Counted from the stretch's first letter, positions 25,703 to 33,973 are shown. The stretch: 64,000 nt of DNA from Natronosporangium hydrolyticum (GCF_016925615.1 NZ_CP070499.1:2170001-2234000); one strand, 5' to 3'. Notes: generated from the sequence alone by a model not told the origin. A program made the numbers and translations.

Positions 25703-26629
25703 CTAACCCTTGACGGAGCCGAGCATCACGCCGGAGACGAAGTAGCGCTGGATGAAGGGATAGACAAACATGATCGGCAAGGCGGTGAGGACGATAGCGA
25801 CCGCCTGGATGTTCGCCGCGGTCTGGAGGGAGACATCGCTTGTGGCGCCGGGGTCGGAGGTGGCGGCGGACCCGGCGAGCAGATTTCGGAGATAGATCGT
25901 GACCGGGAAGAGTTCTTTGCGATCTAAATACAGGAAGGCCTGGAACCAGGAGTTCCAGAAGGTCACCGAGTAGAAGAGCACCATCGTCGCGATCACCGCC
26001 TTGGACAGTGGCAGCACCACCCGGAGCAGGATGCCGTAGGTGTTGAGCCCGTCGACCGAGCCCGCCTCTTCCAGATCGGGGGGTTGGCTCTCGAAGAAGG
26101 CCTTCATCACCAGCAGGTTGAAGACGCTGATCGCGTTCGGGAGGACGATCGCCCAGATCGTGTTGCGGAATCCGAGGCTGCTGATGAGCACGTAGTTGGG
26201 GATCAGGCCGCCGTTGAAGAACATGGTGAAGACCGCGACGAAGATCAGCAGGCTCCGGCCCTTGAGGTGCTTCTTCGAGAGCACGTAGGCGTAGCAGGTG
26301 GTCAGCACCATCGCGATCAGGGTGGCGACGATCGTGTAGATCACCGTGTTGCGGTAGTTGATCCAGAAGGTCGAGTCGGACATCACGTAGCCGTAGGTGG
26401 TGAGGTTGAACCCCCGGGGCCACAGGTTGACCTGCCCGGTCCGGATGTAGCTCGTCGCGCTGAACGAGCGGGCGATGATGTTGGCGAACGGGTAGAGGGT
26501 CACCACCACGACCATGGTCAGGATGACGGCGTTGACCGCCTGGAAGACCCGGTAACCCCGGGTCGGCTGCGGCCCGCGCGGGCGCTGAAACTCGCGGTTC
26601 GCGCGTTGTTCGGCGGCGATGGTCACCAT
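25703..26629 (-). CDS. carbohydrate ABC transporter permease (LplC/YtcP type)
   Basis: A 308-residue inner-membrane permease with six predicted helices. The cytoplasmic EAA loop reads LEEAGSVDGLNTYGILLRVV, and the C-terminus FIQRYFVSGVMLGSVKG is typical of this MalG-like subgroup. ATG 26629 lies inside the end of the preceding permease gene (7-nt overlap, ATGGTGA), which indicates translational coupling. It pairs with the LplB-type permease to form the channel. No ATPase gene is present; actinobacteria commonly use a shared MsiK-type ATPase. Confidence 0.92.
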   Translation of the reverse strand: MVTIAAEQRANREFQRPRGPQPTRGYRVFQAVNAVILTMVVVVTLYPFANIIARSFSATSYIRTGQVNLWPRGFNLTTYGYVMSDSTFWINYRNTVIYTIVATLIAMVLTTCYAYVLSKKHLKGRSLLIFVAVFTMFFNGGLIPNYVLISSLGFRNTIWAIVLPNAISVFNLLVMKAFFESQPPDLEEAGSVDGLNTYGILLRVVLPLSKAVIATMVLFYSVTFWNSWFQAFLYLDRKELFPVTIYLRNLLAGSAATSDPGATSDVSLQTAANIQAVAIVLTALPIMFVYPFIQRYFVSGVMLGSVKG

Positions 26630-27615
26630 AGGCTCGTCCCCACTGTGCGGCGGGCGATGGCGTTCACCGAGAACACCAGGATCAGCCCGATCAGGGCTTC
26701 GAACATGCCGATCGCCGCGGCGTAACTGAAGAACCCGCTCTGGACCCCGACCCGGTAGACGTAGGTGGCGATGACGTCTGCCGTCTCGTAGGTCAGCGGG
26801 TTGTATATCAGCAGGATCTTTTCGAACCCGACCGCCATGAACGTGCCGGTGTTGAGGACCAGCAGGGTGACGATGGTGGGTCGGATCCCGGGCAGGGTCA
26901 CATGCCAGGTCTGTTTCCACCGGTTGGCGCCGTCGATCCGGGCCGCCTCATAGAGGTTGGGGTCGATGGTGGTCAGCGCCGCCAGGTAGAGGATCGTGCC
27001 CCAACCGAGGGTCTGCCACATCTCCGAGGAGATGTAGATGGTCCGGAACCACTCCGACTGCCGCAGGAAGGGGATGGGTTCGTTGCCGGTCGCCTGGATC
27101 GCCTGGTTCACCACCCCGTCGATGGACAGGGTCTGGAAGATGATGCCGGCGACGACCACGATCGACAGGAAGTGGGGCAGGTAGGAGATGGTCTGGACGA
27201 ACCGTTTGAGATAGCGGGTCCGGACCTCGTTGAGCAGCAGCGCCAGGATGATCGGCGCGGGGAAGAGGAAGAGCAGCGTGAGCGACCCGAGGATGAGCGT
27301 GTTCGTGAAGACCCGCCAGAACGTGGGGTCGTTCAGGAACATCATGAAGTACTGCAGCCCCACCCACTCTTCCCCGAACAGGTTGCCGCCGGGGAAGTAG
27401 CGCCGAAACGCGATCACGTTGCCGGCCATCGGGAGGTACCGGAAGATCAGGAAGAAGACCAGCGGCAGCACGGCCAGCGAGTAGAGCTGCCAGTCCCGAC
27501 GCAGCGCACGCCGCCAGGTGTGGCTGCGCGGGCGGATTGGGGTCGCAGGCGGCTCCGGGTAGACCGATCCGTCGCGCCGCGGCTTCAGCGGCTCGGGCGT
27601 TGCTGCTAAGGCCAT
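26623..27615 (-). CDS. carbohydrate ABC transporter permease (LplB/YteP type)
   Basis: A 330-residue permease, the first gene of the glycoside operon. After a Pro-rich cytoplasmic N-terminus it has six membrane helices, and the EAA loop reads LYEAARIDGANRWKQTWHVT. GVVNQAIQATGNEPIPFL is typical of the LplB/YteP group. ATG 27615 follows GAAGGGGTGG; an upstream in-frame ATG at 27699 would read through the operator region and is rejected. It is regulated by the palindromic sites at 27657-27690. Confidence 0.92.
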   Translation of the reverse strand: MALAATPEPLKPRRDGSVYPEPPATPIRPRSHTWRRALRRDWQLYSLAVLPLVFFLIFRYLPMAGNVIAFRRYFPGGNLFGEEWVGLQYFMMFLNDPTFWRVFTNTLILGSLTLLFLFPAPIILALLLNEVRTRYLKRFVQTISYLPHFLSIVVVAGIIFQTLSIDGVVNQAIQATGNEPIPFLRQSEWFRTIYISSEMWQTLGWGTILYLAALTTIDPNLYEAARIDGANRWKQTWHVTLPGIRPTIVTLLVLNTGTFMAVGFEKILLIYNPLTYETADVIATYVYRVGVQSGFFSYAAAIGMFEALIGLILVFSVNAIARRTVGTSLW

Positions 27616-27656
27616 GCCACCCCTTCGGTCGGCCGAGGGTGTATCCCACCAGGGCT

Positions 27657-27690
27657 CCGAAACTTCGGCCCTCGACTCCGAAAGTTTCGG
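27657..27690. promoter_or_regulatory. LacI-family operator pair upstream of the glycoside operon
   Basis: CCGAAACTTCGG at 27657-27668 and the perfect palindrome CCGAAAGTTTCGG at 27678-27690 lie 21 bp apart, 42-75 nt upstream of the first permease ATG. A similar half-site, CCGAAAGTTGCG (27853-27864), lies near the divergent lacI-type gene. CGAA...TTCG dyads are known operators of actinobacterial sugar repressors such as BxlR. The divergent LacI protein is the obvious ligand-controlled repressor. Confidence 0.7.
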
Positions 27691-27900
27691 TAATGGCACC
27701 GGTGAATTCGCAACTTAATCGCGCCGCAACAACGTGTCAAGGCCCACATCAGCCACCCGGTGCCGGCGCATGAGCCCGCCACACCAGCCGGTAAGGGCTC
27801 AGCTATGGAAGCGGGGCTGGACAGGGCCGTCGAAACCACTGCTAGAGTTTCGCCGAAAGTTGCGATCAGACTGGGTTAGGTTTCGAAGGCGGGGTGCTGC

Positions 27901-28938
27901 GTGGCAACGAGACCAAGTTCGGCCACGATCGCGACCATCGCGAGCGAGGTCGGCGTATCCGCCGCGACCGTCTCCAAGGTCCTCAATGGTCGGTCGGACG
28001 TGGCGCCGGAGACCCGCGCCCGGGTGGAGGCCAGCCTCGAACGCCACAGCTACCGCCCTCGCTCCCGGCGGCAGCCGGTCCGGAACGAGCTCGAGTTGGT
28101 GTTCTCCCGGTTCGACACCGTGTGGGCCATGGAGATCATCCGTGGGGTGGAGGCCGAGGCCGCCACGGCGGAGGTCAACGTGGTGCTCTCCCAACTGGGC
28201 GGCGCCTACCGACCCTCCCAGCCGTGGCTCACCGGCGTCCTCACCCGCCGCCCGCTCGGGGTCCTGCTGGTGATGTGCCACCTGGCGGAGACGCAACGGC
28301 AGCGGCTACAACGCCAGCAGATCCCGTTCGTCGTGATCGACACCGACAGCGCAACCTCGGCGGCGGTGCCGACGGTCGGGTCGAACAACTGGAACGGCGG
28401 CCTGCTGGCGACCCGACATCTGCTGGAGCTGGGGCACCGCCGGATCGCGGTGATCTCCGGCCCGGAGAATGTGCTGTGCAGCCAGGACCGGGTCGCCGGG
28501 TTCAGGTCCGCGCACGAACAGGCCGGCGTGCCGGTCGACCCGGAGCTGGTGCAGTACGGAGCCTTCGCCGCCCACAGCGGGTACGAGCATGCGATGCGGC
28601 TGTTGGCCGGGCCGAACCGTCCCACCGCGATCTTCGCCGGGGCGGACATCCAGGCGATGGGGGTGCTTCGGGCGGCTCGCCAGCACGGGCTGGAGGTTCC
28701 GCGGGATCTCTCGGTGGTCGGGTACGACAACCTGCCGCTCTCCGCCTGGACCGGTCCGGCCCTGACCACCGTTGATCAGCCGTTGCGCGACATGGCCGGC
28801 ACCGCGACCCGGATGCTGCTCGACCTGGCGCGCGGCAGCGAGCTGCTGGCGTCCCGGGTCGACCTGGTAACTGAGCTGGTCGTGCGGGAAAGCACCGCGC
28901 CCCCGCGCCACCCCCCGCTAGGAGCGGCTACCTCTTGA
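27901..28938 (+). CDS. LacI family transcriptional repressor
   Basis: A 345-residue regulator. The N-terminal HTH ATIATIASEVGVSAATVSKV (8-27) with the hinge SLERHSYRPRSRR is followed by a periplasmic-binding-like effector domain containing LLELGHRRIAVISGP and the C-terminal DLSVVGYDNLPLSAWTGPAL. The last two phrases are typical of the sugar-responsive group. GTG 27901 follows AAGGCGGGG. It is divergent from the permease/GH39 operon and flanked by its likely operators, so it should repress that operon and itself until an oligosaccharide signal binds. Its last 11 nt overlap the convergent YkvA gene. Confidence 0.92.
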   Translation: MATRPSSATIATIASEVGVSAATVSKVLNGRSDVAPETRARVEASLERHSYRPRSRRQPVRNELELVFSRFDTVWAMEIIRGVEAEAATAEVNVVLSQLGGAYRPSQPWLTGVLTRRPLGVLLVMCHLAETQRQRLQRQQIPFVVIDTDSATSAAVPTVGSNNWNGGLLATRHLLELGHRRIAVISGPENVLCSQDRVAGFRSAHEQAGVPVDPELVQYGAFAAHSGYEHAMRLLAGPNRPTAIFAGADIQAMGVLRAARQHGLEVPRDLSVVGYDNLPLSAWTGPALTTVDQPLRDMAGTATRMLLDLARGSELLASRVDLVTELVVRESTAPPRHPPLGAATS

Positions 28939-29290
28939 GCTCATACCCCTTGAGCTGATCATGGAGTTTGGGACCGGATTCAGCGTCGATCTGATCCCTA
29001 GGTCCATGATCAACTCGGACGTATTTGCGGGCGAGGTTGCCGACGTACGCGACGGCGCCGGCCAGGATCGCGACGTCGTCCAGGTAGACCGGGGCCGGGA
29101 GGAGGTCGACCGGGGAGATGCCGTAGATCAACGCGGCCCAGAAGGCCACCTTGCCCTGCAACGGCATCGCCCCGCTCTTCACCGCCGAGTAGAGCTTGAG
29201 CAGCTTGACGATGAGCACGATCGCGGCCACGAAGAACCCGACCGCGACCACCCCCAGGATGATCAACGCTATGGTGAGCGGCGAATCCAT
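28928..29290 (-). CDS. YkvA family (DUF1232) membrane protein
   Basis: A 120-residue protein with one strong N-terminal membrane helix (5-30). The DUF1232 signature follows: KVAFWAALIYGISPVDLLPAP (47-67) and YLDDVAILAGAVAYV (69-83). Function of the family is unknown. ATG 29290 follows GAGGAGG. The final 25-30 codons, after KYVRVD, are encoded by an imperfect palindrome at 28952-29016, so the tail was probably created by insertion of, or extension into, a repeat rather than by the ancestral gene. Confidence 0.82.
   Translation of the reverse strand: MDSPLTIALIILGVVAVGFFVAAIVLIVKLLKLYSAVKSGAMPLQGKVAFWAALIYGISPVDLLPAPVYLDDVAILAGAVAYVGNLARKYVRVDHGPRDQIDAESGPKLHDQLKGYELKR
28952..29016. repeat. 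imperfect hairpin, TGATCATGGA family
   Basis: Arms beginning GAGCTGATCATGGA on one side and, on the other strand, GAGTTGATCATGGA pair with several mismatches over about 24 bp around a short middle. It overlaps the 3' end of the ykvA-like gene and lies 14 nt beyond the convergent LacI stop, so it may also serve as a transcription stop. It resembles, but is not the same as, the GATCATGAGCGTG repeat. Confidence 0.55.
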
Positions 29291-29387
29291 CCAACCTCCT
29301 CGCCTGTGCCGGGCACATCGAGCCTAGCGCGGCGCGGCCAGCGGGATTGGCCTTGACCGGCGGCCCGGCGGCGGCGAGGCTCGAAAC

Positions 29388-29915
29388 ATGCATCTAGACC
29401 TCGCGACCTTGGAAGCGGCCCTGCCGCAGCTGCGGCAAGCCCCGGGCGACCACGGCCGGCTAGAGATGATCGTCCGTCGCCCCGACATCGATGAACGGGA
29501 GGTCGTCGCCGAAGCCGACCTCGACCCTAGCGCCGGCCTGGTCGGCGACTCCTGGCAGCAGCGCGGTACCCCGGATCCGGAGCGGCAGCTTACGCTGATG
29601 AACTCGCGGGCGGTGGCGCTGCTGGCCGGGTCGCCGGAGCGGTGGCCGCTCGCCGGCGACCAGCTCTATGTCGAGCTGGACCTCAGCGCCGACAATGTCC
29701 CGGCCGGCACCCGACTGGCGATCGGGGAGGCGGTGGTCGAGGTGACCGCCGCCCCGCACCGGGGGTGCAAGAAGTTCGCGGCCCGCTACGGGTTGGACGC
29801 GCTACGCTTCGTCAACTCCGAGACCGGATACGCGTTGAAGCTGCGGGGAGTGAACGCCAAGGTGGTCACGGCGGGCACGATCCGCACCGGCGACCCGGTG
29901 ACCAAAGTCGGCTGA
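29388..29915 (+). CDS. MOSC domain protein
   Basis: A 175-residue stand-alone MOSC protein, related to the molybdenum-cofactor sulfurase C-terminal domain. The pattern GLVGDSW, RQLTLMNSRAVALLAG, LYVELDLSADNVPAGTRLAI and the conserved cysteine in APHRGCKKFAARYG (about 122-135) fit the family. Such proteins are thought to handle sulfur or sulfide transfer to Moco enzymes. No Moco enzyme is near it. The ATG at 29388 follows a GGCGGCGAGG region. The palindromic repeat at 29926 lies just after the stop. Confidence 0.85.
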   Translation: MHLDLATLEAALPQLRQAPGDHGRLEMIVRRPDIDEREVVAEADLDPSAGLVGDSWQQRGTPDPERQLTLMNSRAVALLAGSPERWPLAGDQLYVELDLSADNVPAGTRLAIGEAVVEVTAAPHRGCKKFAARYGLDALRFVNSETGYALKLRGVNAKVVTAGTIRTGDPVTKVG

Positions 29916-29925
29916 CCACAGCGCC

Positions 29926-29980
29926 GATCATGAGCGTGTGAACCGACCCGCTCGGCGAGTCGGCCCACACGCTCATGATC
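29926..29980. repeat. palindromic hairpin, GATCATGAGCGTG family (copy 2)
   Basis: Arms of about 27 bp with 3-4 mismatches begin GATCATGAGCGTGTG. The core again holds ACCGAC followed by CCGC. Position is again between two convergent genes (MOSC and the CotH protein), 11 nt after the MOSC stop. Sequence shared with copy 1 (21537-21591) extends into the arms and to GCG/CGCC flanks. Confidence 0.8.
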
Positions 29981-30011
29981 AGCGCCCCGTGGGCCCGGGG
30001 GTGGCGGGCCG

Positions 30012-32165
30012 TCAGGTGGCGGTGCAGCTGACCGTCGGGACGCTGTTACTGCCGCTCCAGGAGGCGATGAACCCAAATTCGGCGCTCGCGCCGGCGCCGA
30101 GATTGCCGTTCCAGGTCTCATTGGTGGCGGTGACCGTCGGCGAGCCGCTGACGACCGCACCCCAGGCCTGCTGGATCGACTGCCCCTGGCCGAAGGTCCA
30201 GGTGACCGTCCAGCCGTTGATCGGTTGGGAGCCGGCCGTCACCGATACTGCACCCTGGAACTCGCCGCCCCACTCGCTCACCACCGTGTACGAGGCGGTG
30301 CAGCCGGACTCGCCGGGTGGGGTGGTCGGCGGAGTCGTGGGCGGCGTGGTGGGCGGAGTCGTGGGTGGCGTGGTGGGCGGCGTAGTCGGTGGGGTGGTGG
30401 GCGGCAGGTTGTTGATGTCCCAACCGGCGGGGGAGTCCAGCCAGGCCGCCCGGTCCAGCATCCAGTCCCGCATGTGGTCCAGGTGGCCCTGCCAGGTGGG
30501 CGCGGTCGGGGTCTGGAAGAACCAGATGTACGGATCGGTCAGGTTCGGCCAACGCTGGAAGTTGCGGTCGGCGCCGTTGGTCAGCGGCGCCGACAGGTCG
30601 TTGATCCGGGCCTGCAGCGCCGCGTCGGAGAGCACGCCCTCGCGGAGCTCCGCCCACCGGTGCCGAAGGTCGTCGACGAAGGCGGGATCCTCCATCAGGC
30701 GCGGATACCAGTTGTTGGCGACCGGCTGCCGATCCTGTTGCCACTGCCAGCCGGAGGTCGACTGGTTGCCGAAGAATCCGCCGACCCCGAAGGACAGGTC
30801 GAAATCCCACAACGGACCCGCGGTGATCTTCTCACCCCGGTCCTTGTAGAAGTACTGGCTGCGGTAGTAGCTGTCCATCTCCCGGCTCAACTCCTGGATG
30901 ATCATCATGTCGATCCAGGAGTCGACATCGATCCAGTCCCGGTAACCGGTCTCCGGGTCGTTCCAGCCAGGACTATGCAACACGTCGTTGAATTCGTTCA
31001 GATGATTGGTAATCCAATCTTGCATTTCCGGCTGTAGATGGTTCCTCGGATGCGGGTCCGACAGCTCCAGGTCGGTCCAGCAGGTGTTGGGCGCGCCGGT
31101 GCAGGGCAACGTCGGCTCGTCGGCGCCCATCCACTCGAAGGACCAGATGTAGGCGCCGGTGATCCGCGGGTAGGTGAGGTCCTCGGGGCGGTTGGCGCGC
31201 AGCCGGCTCAGGTCCAGTCGCCAGCTACGGTTCTTGATCGTCTCGACGATCATGTAGACGCCCTGGTAGTCGCTGTTGCTGACCGAACCGCCGTCGCTGT
31301 TGACGTAGACCTCCACGAACCGGAACCGGGGCGCGTAAAGCCCCATCTCCGGCCCCAGCGAGTAGATGAACGCGTCCCGGATCAGGGACTTGTCGCTGAA
31401 CGGGCCGCGCAGCGCCCAGTCGGCCTCGGCCGGCATCCCCAGCAGCGGGTACCGGGCGTCCTCGTCGTCGTTGTCCCACAGCTCCACCCGGTAGGGGCGC
31501 TTGTCGAAGTTCGCCGACGACTGCCCGCGGAGCCGGAACCCGGCCCGGGTGGCCCAGTCGGGCTCGCCGTTCAGGTTGGCGATTCCGCCGTCGCTGTCGA
31601 AGAGCACCATGGCGCTGTCGTAGTAGTCCCGTTGCGGCAACCCGTTGCCGTACGAGTCGATCAGCAGCACCGGCAGGTCGTGGTTGGTGGTGATGTTGTT
31701 GGCCACATACACCGCGGTGCCCGGGTCACCGGCCGGCGACCCGCCCACGAACGGCTGCGCGCGTACCTCGGTGGTGTTGCTGAAGGTGATCGGGGCGCCG
31801 TCGAAGACCGGTGAGCTGGCGGTGGGCAGCTGCCCGTCGGTGGTGTAACGGATCTCCGCACCGTCGACATCGGTGCTGAGTGACACCGACTGCTGACCTT
31901 GGAAGGTGCCGCCCGGCACCGAGAAGTCGATGTCGCCGACCAGGTCGTCGGCGGCCTCGTTCGGCTCGACGTGGTCCTGTGGCGCCGGCTGCTCGGAGTG
32001 CTGCCCGGGGTAGGCGGCGGGGGCGGCGGCCTCGTCGATGTCGGCCGAAGCGAGCGGGGTCCCTCCGATAAGGACGGCGAGCGCCGCGGCGACGCCGAGG
32101 GCGCGGACCGCGTGCCTGCCAGGTGAGGAGGCTCTACCCGGGGATGATCTCTGCAACATGGGCAT
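30012..32165 (-). CDS. secreted CotH-family protein with C-terminal CBM2
   Basis: A 717-residue exported protein. A signal peptide (about 18-42, ending PLASA) leads to a chitobiase C-terminal-like beta domain (about 72-135; GAEIRYTTDGQLPTASSPVF). The CotH kinase-like domain follows (about 155-575), with ATRAGFRLRGQSSANFDKRP, a catalytic-loop-like DFDLSFG and WALRGPFSDKSLIRDAF. Then comes a PTT-repeat linker and a carbohydrate-binding module family 2 domain (about 620-717; SEWGGEFQGAVSV, NGWTVTWTF, WNGNLGAGASAEFGF). CotH of Bacillus is a spore-coat protein kinase; here the cellulose/chitin-binding tail implies work outside the cell on a polymer surface. First gene-neighbour of VTC and DUF4956 (15-nt gap). 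Confidence 0.88.
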   Translation of the reverse strand: MPMLQRSSPGRASSPGRHAVRALGVAAALAVLIGGTPLASADIDEAAAPAAYPGQHSEQPAPQDHVEPNEAADDLVGDIDFSVPGGTFQGQQSVSLSTDVDGAEIRYTTDGQLPTASSPVFDGAPITFSNTTEVRAQPFVGGSPAGDPGTAVYVANNITTNHDLPVLLIDSYGNGLPQRDYYDSAMVLFDSDGGIANLNGEPDWATRAGFRLRGQSSANFDKRPYRVELWDNDDEDARYPLLGMPAEADWALRGPFSDKSLIRDAFIYSLGPEMGLYAPRFRFVEVYVNSDGGSVSNSDYQGVYMIVETIKNRSWRLDLSRLRANRPEDLTYPRITGAYIWSFEWMGADEPTLPCTGAPNTCWTDLELSDPHPRNHLQPEMQDWITNHLNEFNDVLHSPGWNDPETGYRDWIDVDSWIDMMIIQELSREMDSYYRSQYFYKDRGEKITAGPLWDFDLSFGVGGFFGNQSTSGWQWQQDRQPVANNWYPRLMEDPAFVDDLRHRWAELREGVLSDAALQARINDLSAPLTNGADRNFQRWPNLTDPYIWFFQTPTAPTWQGHLDHMRDWMLDRAAWLDSPAGWDINNLPPTTPPTTPPTTPPTTPPTTPPTTPPTTPPGESGCTASYTVVSEWGGEFQGAVSVTAGSQPINGWTVTWTFGQGQSIQQAWGAVVSGSPTVTATNETWNGNLGAGASAEFGFIASWSGSNSVPTVSCTAT
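30315..30404 (-). repeat. in-frame minisatellite encoding a Pro-Thr linker
   Basis: About seven 12-bp units (consensus on the coding strand near CCGCCCACCACG) encode repeated PPTT between the CotH and CBM2 domains. Flexible Pro/Thr linkers are normal between catalytic and carbohydrate-binding modules. Unit number may vary between strains by slippage. Confidence 0.75.
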
Positions 32166-32180
32166 CGTCCCGTTCTCGGA

Positions 32181-32987
32181 TCAGCTGGCCGGCAGCCAGC
32201 GGGGGTGGGGGTGGGCCGCCGGGGTGGCGGCGAAGTGCCGGCGTAGCGTGCGACGCCAAGGTGTCGCCGGCAGGTCCGGATGTAGCGCGGCCATTCCGGT
32301 GCCGTACTTGGAGATCCGCACCGGGCGGTGCCGGTGGTCCCGGAGCAGCCGGTCGATATCCGAGGCCGCGGAGCTGGTCTTGGTCTCCACGATCGCCAGG
32401 TGCGGTACGGCGAGTTCACCGGCCTGGTCGTGGCAGGTCAGCTCGGTGTCGATGGTTACCCGGCTGGCGCTGTCGGGCAGGAAGAGGGTGCTCCGCTGGT
32501 ACCGCGTGGTCAGGCTGGGGGCGAATCGCAGCCGGTGGTAGTCGGTGAGCCGTTCACCCGCCAGTACGCCGTCGACGAAGGCCCGGCCCGGCGCCAGCAT
32601 GGCGCGGTGCGCCGGGTCGTATGGGTGGCGGTGCTTGACCGTGCTGCCGCGCCGGCCGCGGGTCTTCACCTCCAGCCAGCACTGGTGGGAGTCCAGGTAG
32701 GTGCGGGTGCGGACCTTGAACCGGCGGCGCCGCCGGTGCGCGGCGAGCAGGTAGCTGGTCAGCTCCGGGGTGTCGAAGTAGACCGACTCATACCCGAACG
32801 AACGGGTGCCGTCGATCTCGAGGACGCGGGCCCGGGAACCGATCGCGGTGAGGAAGTCGGGTAGTTCGGCGATGGGCAGGACATACTTGCGGTCGGTCCG
32901 GGTCTGCAGCTCGGCCTGGGCGAGTAGCTCGGTCAGGCCGATCGGTGCCAGGGTGTGCAGTGGCGAATCCACGGTGAGTACGCTCAT
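32181..32987 (-). CDS. VTC-domain (polyphosphate polymerase-like) protein
   Basis: A 268-residue protein of the CYTH/VTC tunnel fold. Basic residues lining the tunnel are seen in RTDRKYVLP (about 30-38), RRRRRFKVRTRTYLD (84-98), WLEVKTRGRRG and HRHPYD; the acidic metal site includes IDTELTCHD and the C-terminal AIVETKTSS. Yeast Vtc4 polymerises polyphosphate, but bacterial VTC proteins beside CotH and DUF4956 are uncharacterised as far as I know. It starts at ATG 32987, overlapping the DUF4956 stop as ATGA. Confidence 0.87.
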   Translation of the reverse strand: MSVLTVDSPLHTLAPIGLTELLAQAELQTRTDRKYVLPIAELPDFLTAIGSRARVLEIDGTRSFGYESVYFDTPELTSYLLAAHRRRRRFKVRTRTYLDSHQCWLEVKTRGRRGSTVKHRHPYDPAHRAMLAPGRAFVDGVLAGERLTDYHRLRFAPSLTTRYQRSTLFLPDSASRVTIDTELTCHDQAGELAVPHLAIVETKTSSAASDIDRLLRDHRHRPVRISKYGTGMAALHPDLPATPWRRTLRRHFAATPAAHPHPRWLPAS

Positions 32988-33589
32988 CGGTTCAGCTCCC
33001 CTCCGGTGTTGGCGACCGCCGGAATCAGGCTCGTCCGCTGGCCGGCGTGTGAGAATCGAACTTCGACGGTGGTGGTGTCGTTTACCAGGTCCACCCGCTG
33101 GATCCGGGCGGCGTGGACCCGGGCGCCGAGCAGCCGTTCGACGTGGGCCATCAGCATGGTGTCGTCGGCGATCGCCGAGTCGAGCACCAGCACCTGCCGC
33201 CGGTAGCTGCGGAAGAGCCGGGGATTGTCCCCGATGAACATCACCACCAGGATCAGCGCCATCAAACCGGCGGAGAGCCAGAGCGGGATGCTGCTGATCG
33301 CTCCGAGGATGCCCAGCGCCAGCGCGCAGAAGTAGTACGCCACCTCGTGCTGGTCCAGCTCTGTGGATCGCAGCCGGATCAGCGAGAGCACGCCGAAGAG
33401 CGCGAAGCCGAGGCCGAGGCCGATGCCGGCGTCACTGCTGATCAAGGCGATGGCGACCGCCATCACGCCGATGTTCACGCCCAGGTACGCGACGACCAGG
33501 TCGCGCCGGCGGTGCCGCGGGAAGTAGAGCCCGAAGACGAGCACGCTCACCGCGATGATGTCGATTCCAACCAGGGCGAGCCCCGACAT
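32984..33589 (-). CDS. DUF4956 membrane protein
   Basis: A 201-residue protein with four predicted membrane helices in the first 115 residues (for example LALVGIDIIAVSVLVFGLYF). The highly conserved segment FGLGFALFGVLSLIRLRST is present here as LGLGFALFGVLSLIRLRSTE. A cytoplasmic C-terminal alpha/beta part follows. ATG 33589 follows GGAGG by 9 nt; an in-frame ATG 13 codons earlier lacks one. DUF4956, VTC and CotH genes co-occur widely and probably make one membrane/extracellular complex or pathway; the product is unknown. Confidence 0.85.
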   Translation of the reverse strand: MSGLALVGIDIIAVSVLVFGLYFPRHRRRDLVVAYLGVNIGVMAVAIALISSDAGIGLGLGFALFGVLSLIRLRSTELDQHEVAYYFCALALGILGAISSIPLWLSAGLMALILVVMFIGDNPRLFRSYRRQVLVLDSAIADDTMLMAHVERLLGARVHAARIQRVDLVNDTTTVEVRFSHAGQRTSLIPAVANTGGELNR

Positions 33590-33973
33590 TTTCGATGTCC
33601 TCCAGGTGTACGGAAGGTGTCCGATCATCGAACGGCTGTCGAACTGGACACTATATCGAGTTATCTCAATCGCAAGGTTTCAGCCGGATTCTCCCGGATT
33701 ATGAGACACTGGGTGTCGGCGCGACTTACGCAGGAGTATGCGTAATCTGCCCTGGTGTGAAGCGCCCGGAGTGCGGGGATTCGCCCTTACGGCGGGTCGC
33801 CCTGCCCGCTCTGCCCCGCTGGGTCGCGCCCGGTCCGATTGGGGTCGAGTGCCCGGAGTCTCGTCCCGATCGAAACCCGAAAGTTGGCGCGCTGTTCCCG
33901 GAAAGTTTACGGAATGCAATCGACCGGGGTCAACCTGTCAGCTACTCCTGGTGGCCGGTCGGGGCGGAGCGAG
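33590..33973. promoter_or_regulatory. divergent intergenic region with a TTACGCA dyad
   Basis: This 384-nt gap separates the CotH/VTC/DUF4956 operon from the phosphatase/B12 operon. I find no gene in it. It holds a perfect 7-bp dyad TTACGCA-N6-TGCGTAA at 33726-33745, which fits a dimeric regulator site. AT-rich stretches near 33650-33710 could hold the DUF4956-side promoter. Confidence 0.4.

Noticed and set aside
26623-27699. Start of the first permease at 27699
   Set aside because: That reading would cover the CCGAAAGTTTCGG operator and add an uncharacteristic leader; ATG 27615 has a better ribosome binding site.
30315-30404. Regular short repeats that could suggest a CRISPR array
   Set aside because: The units are 12 bp, contiguous without spacers, and encode the in-frame PPTT linker of the CotH-CBM2 protein.
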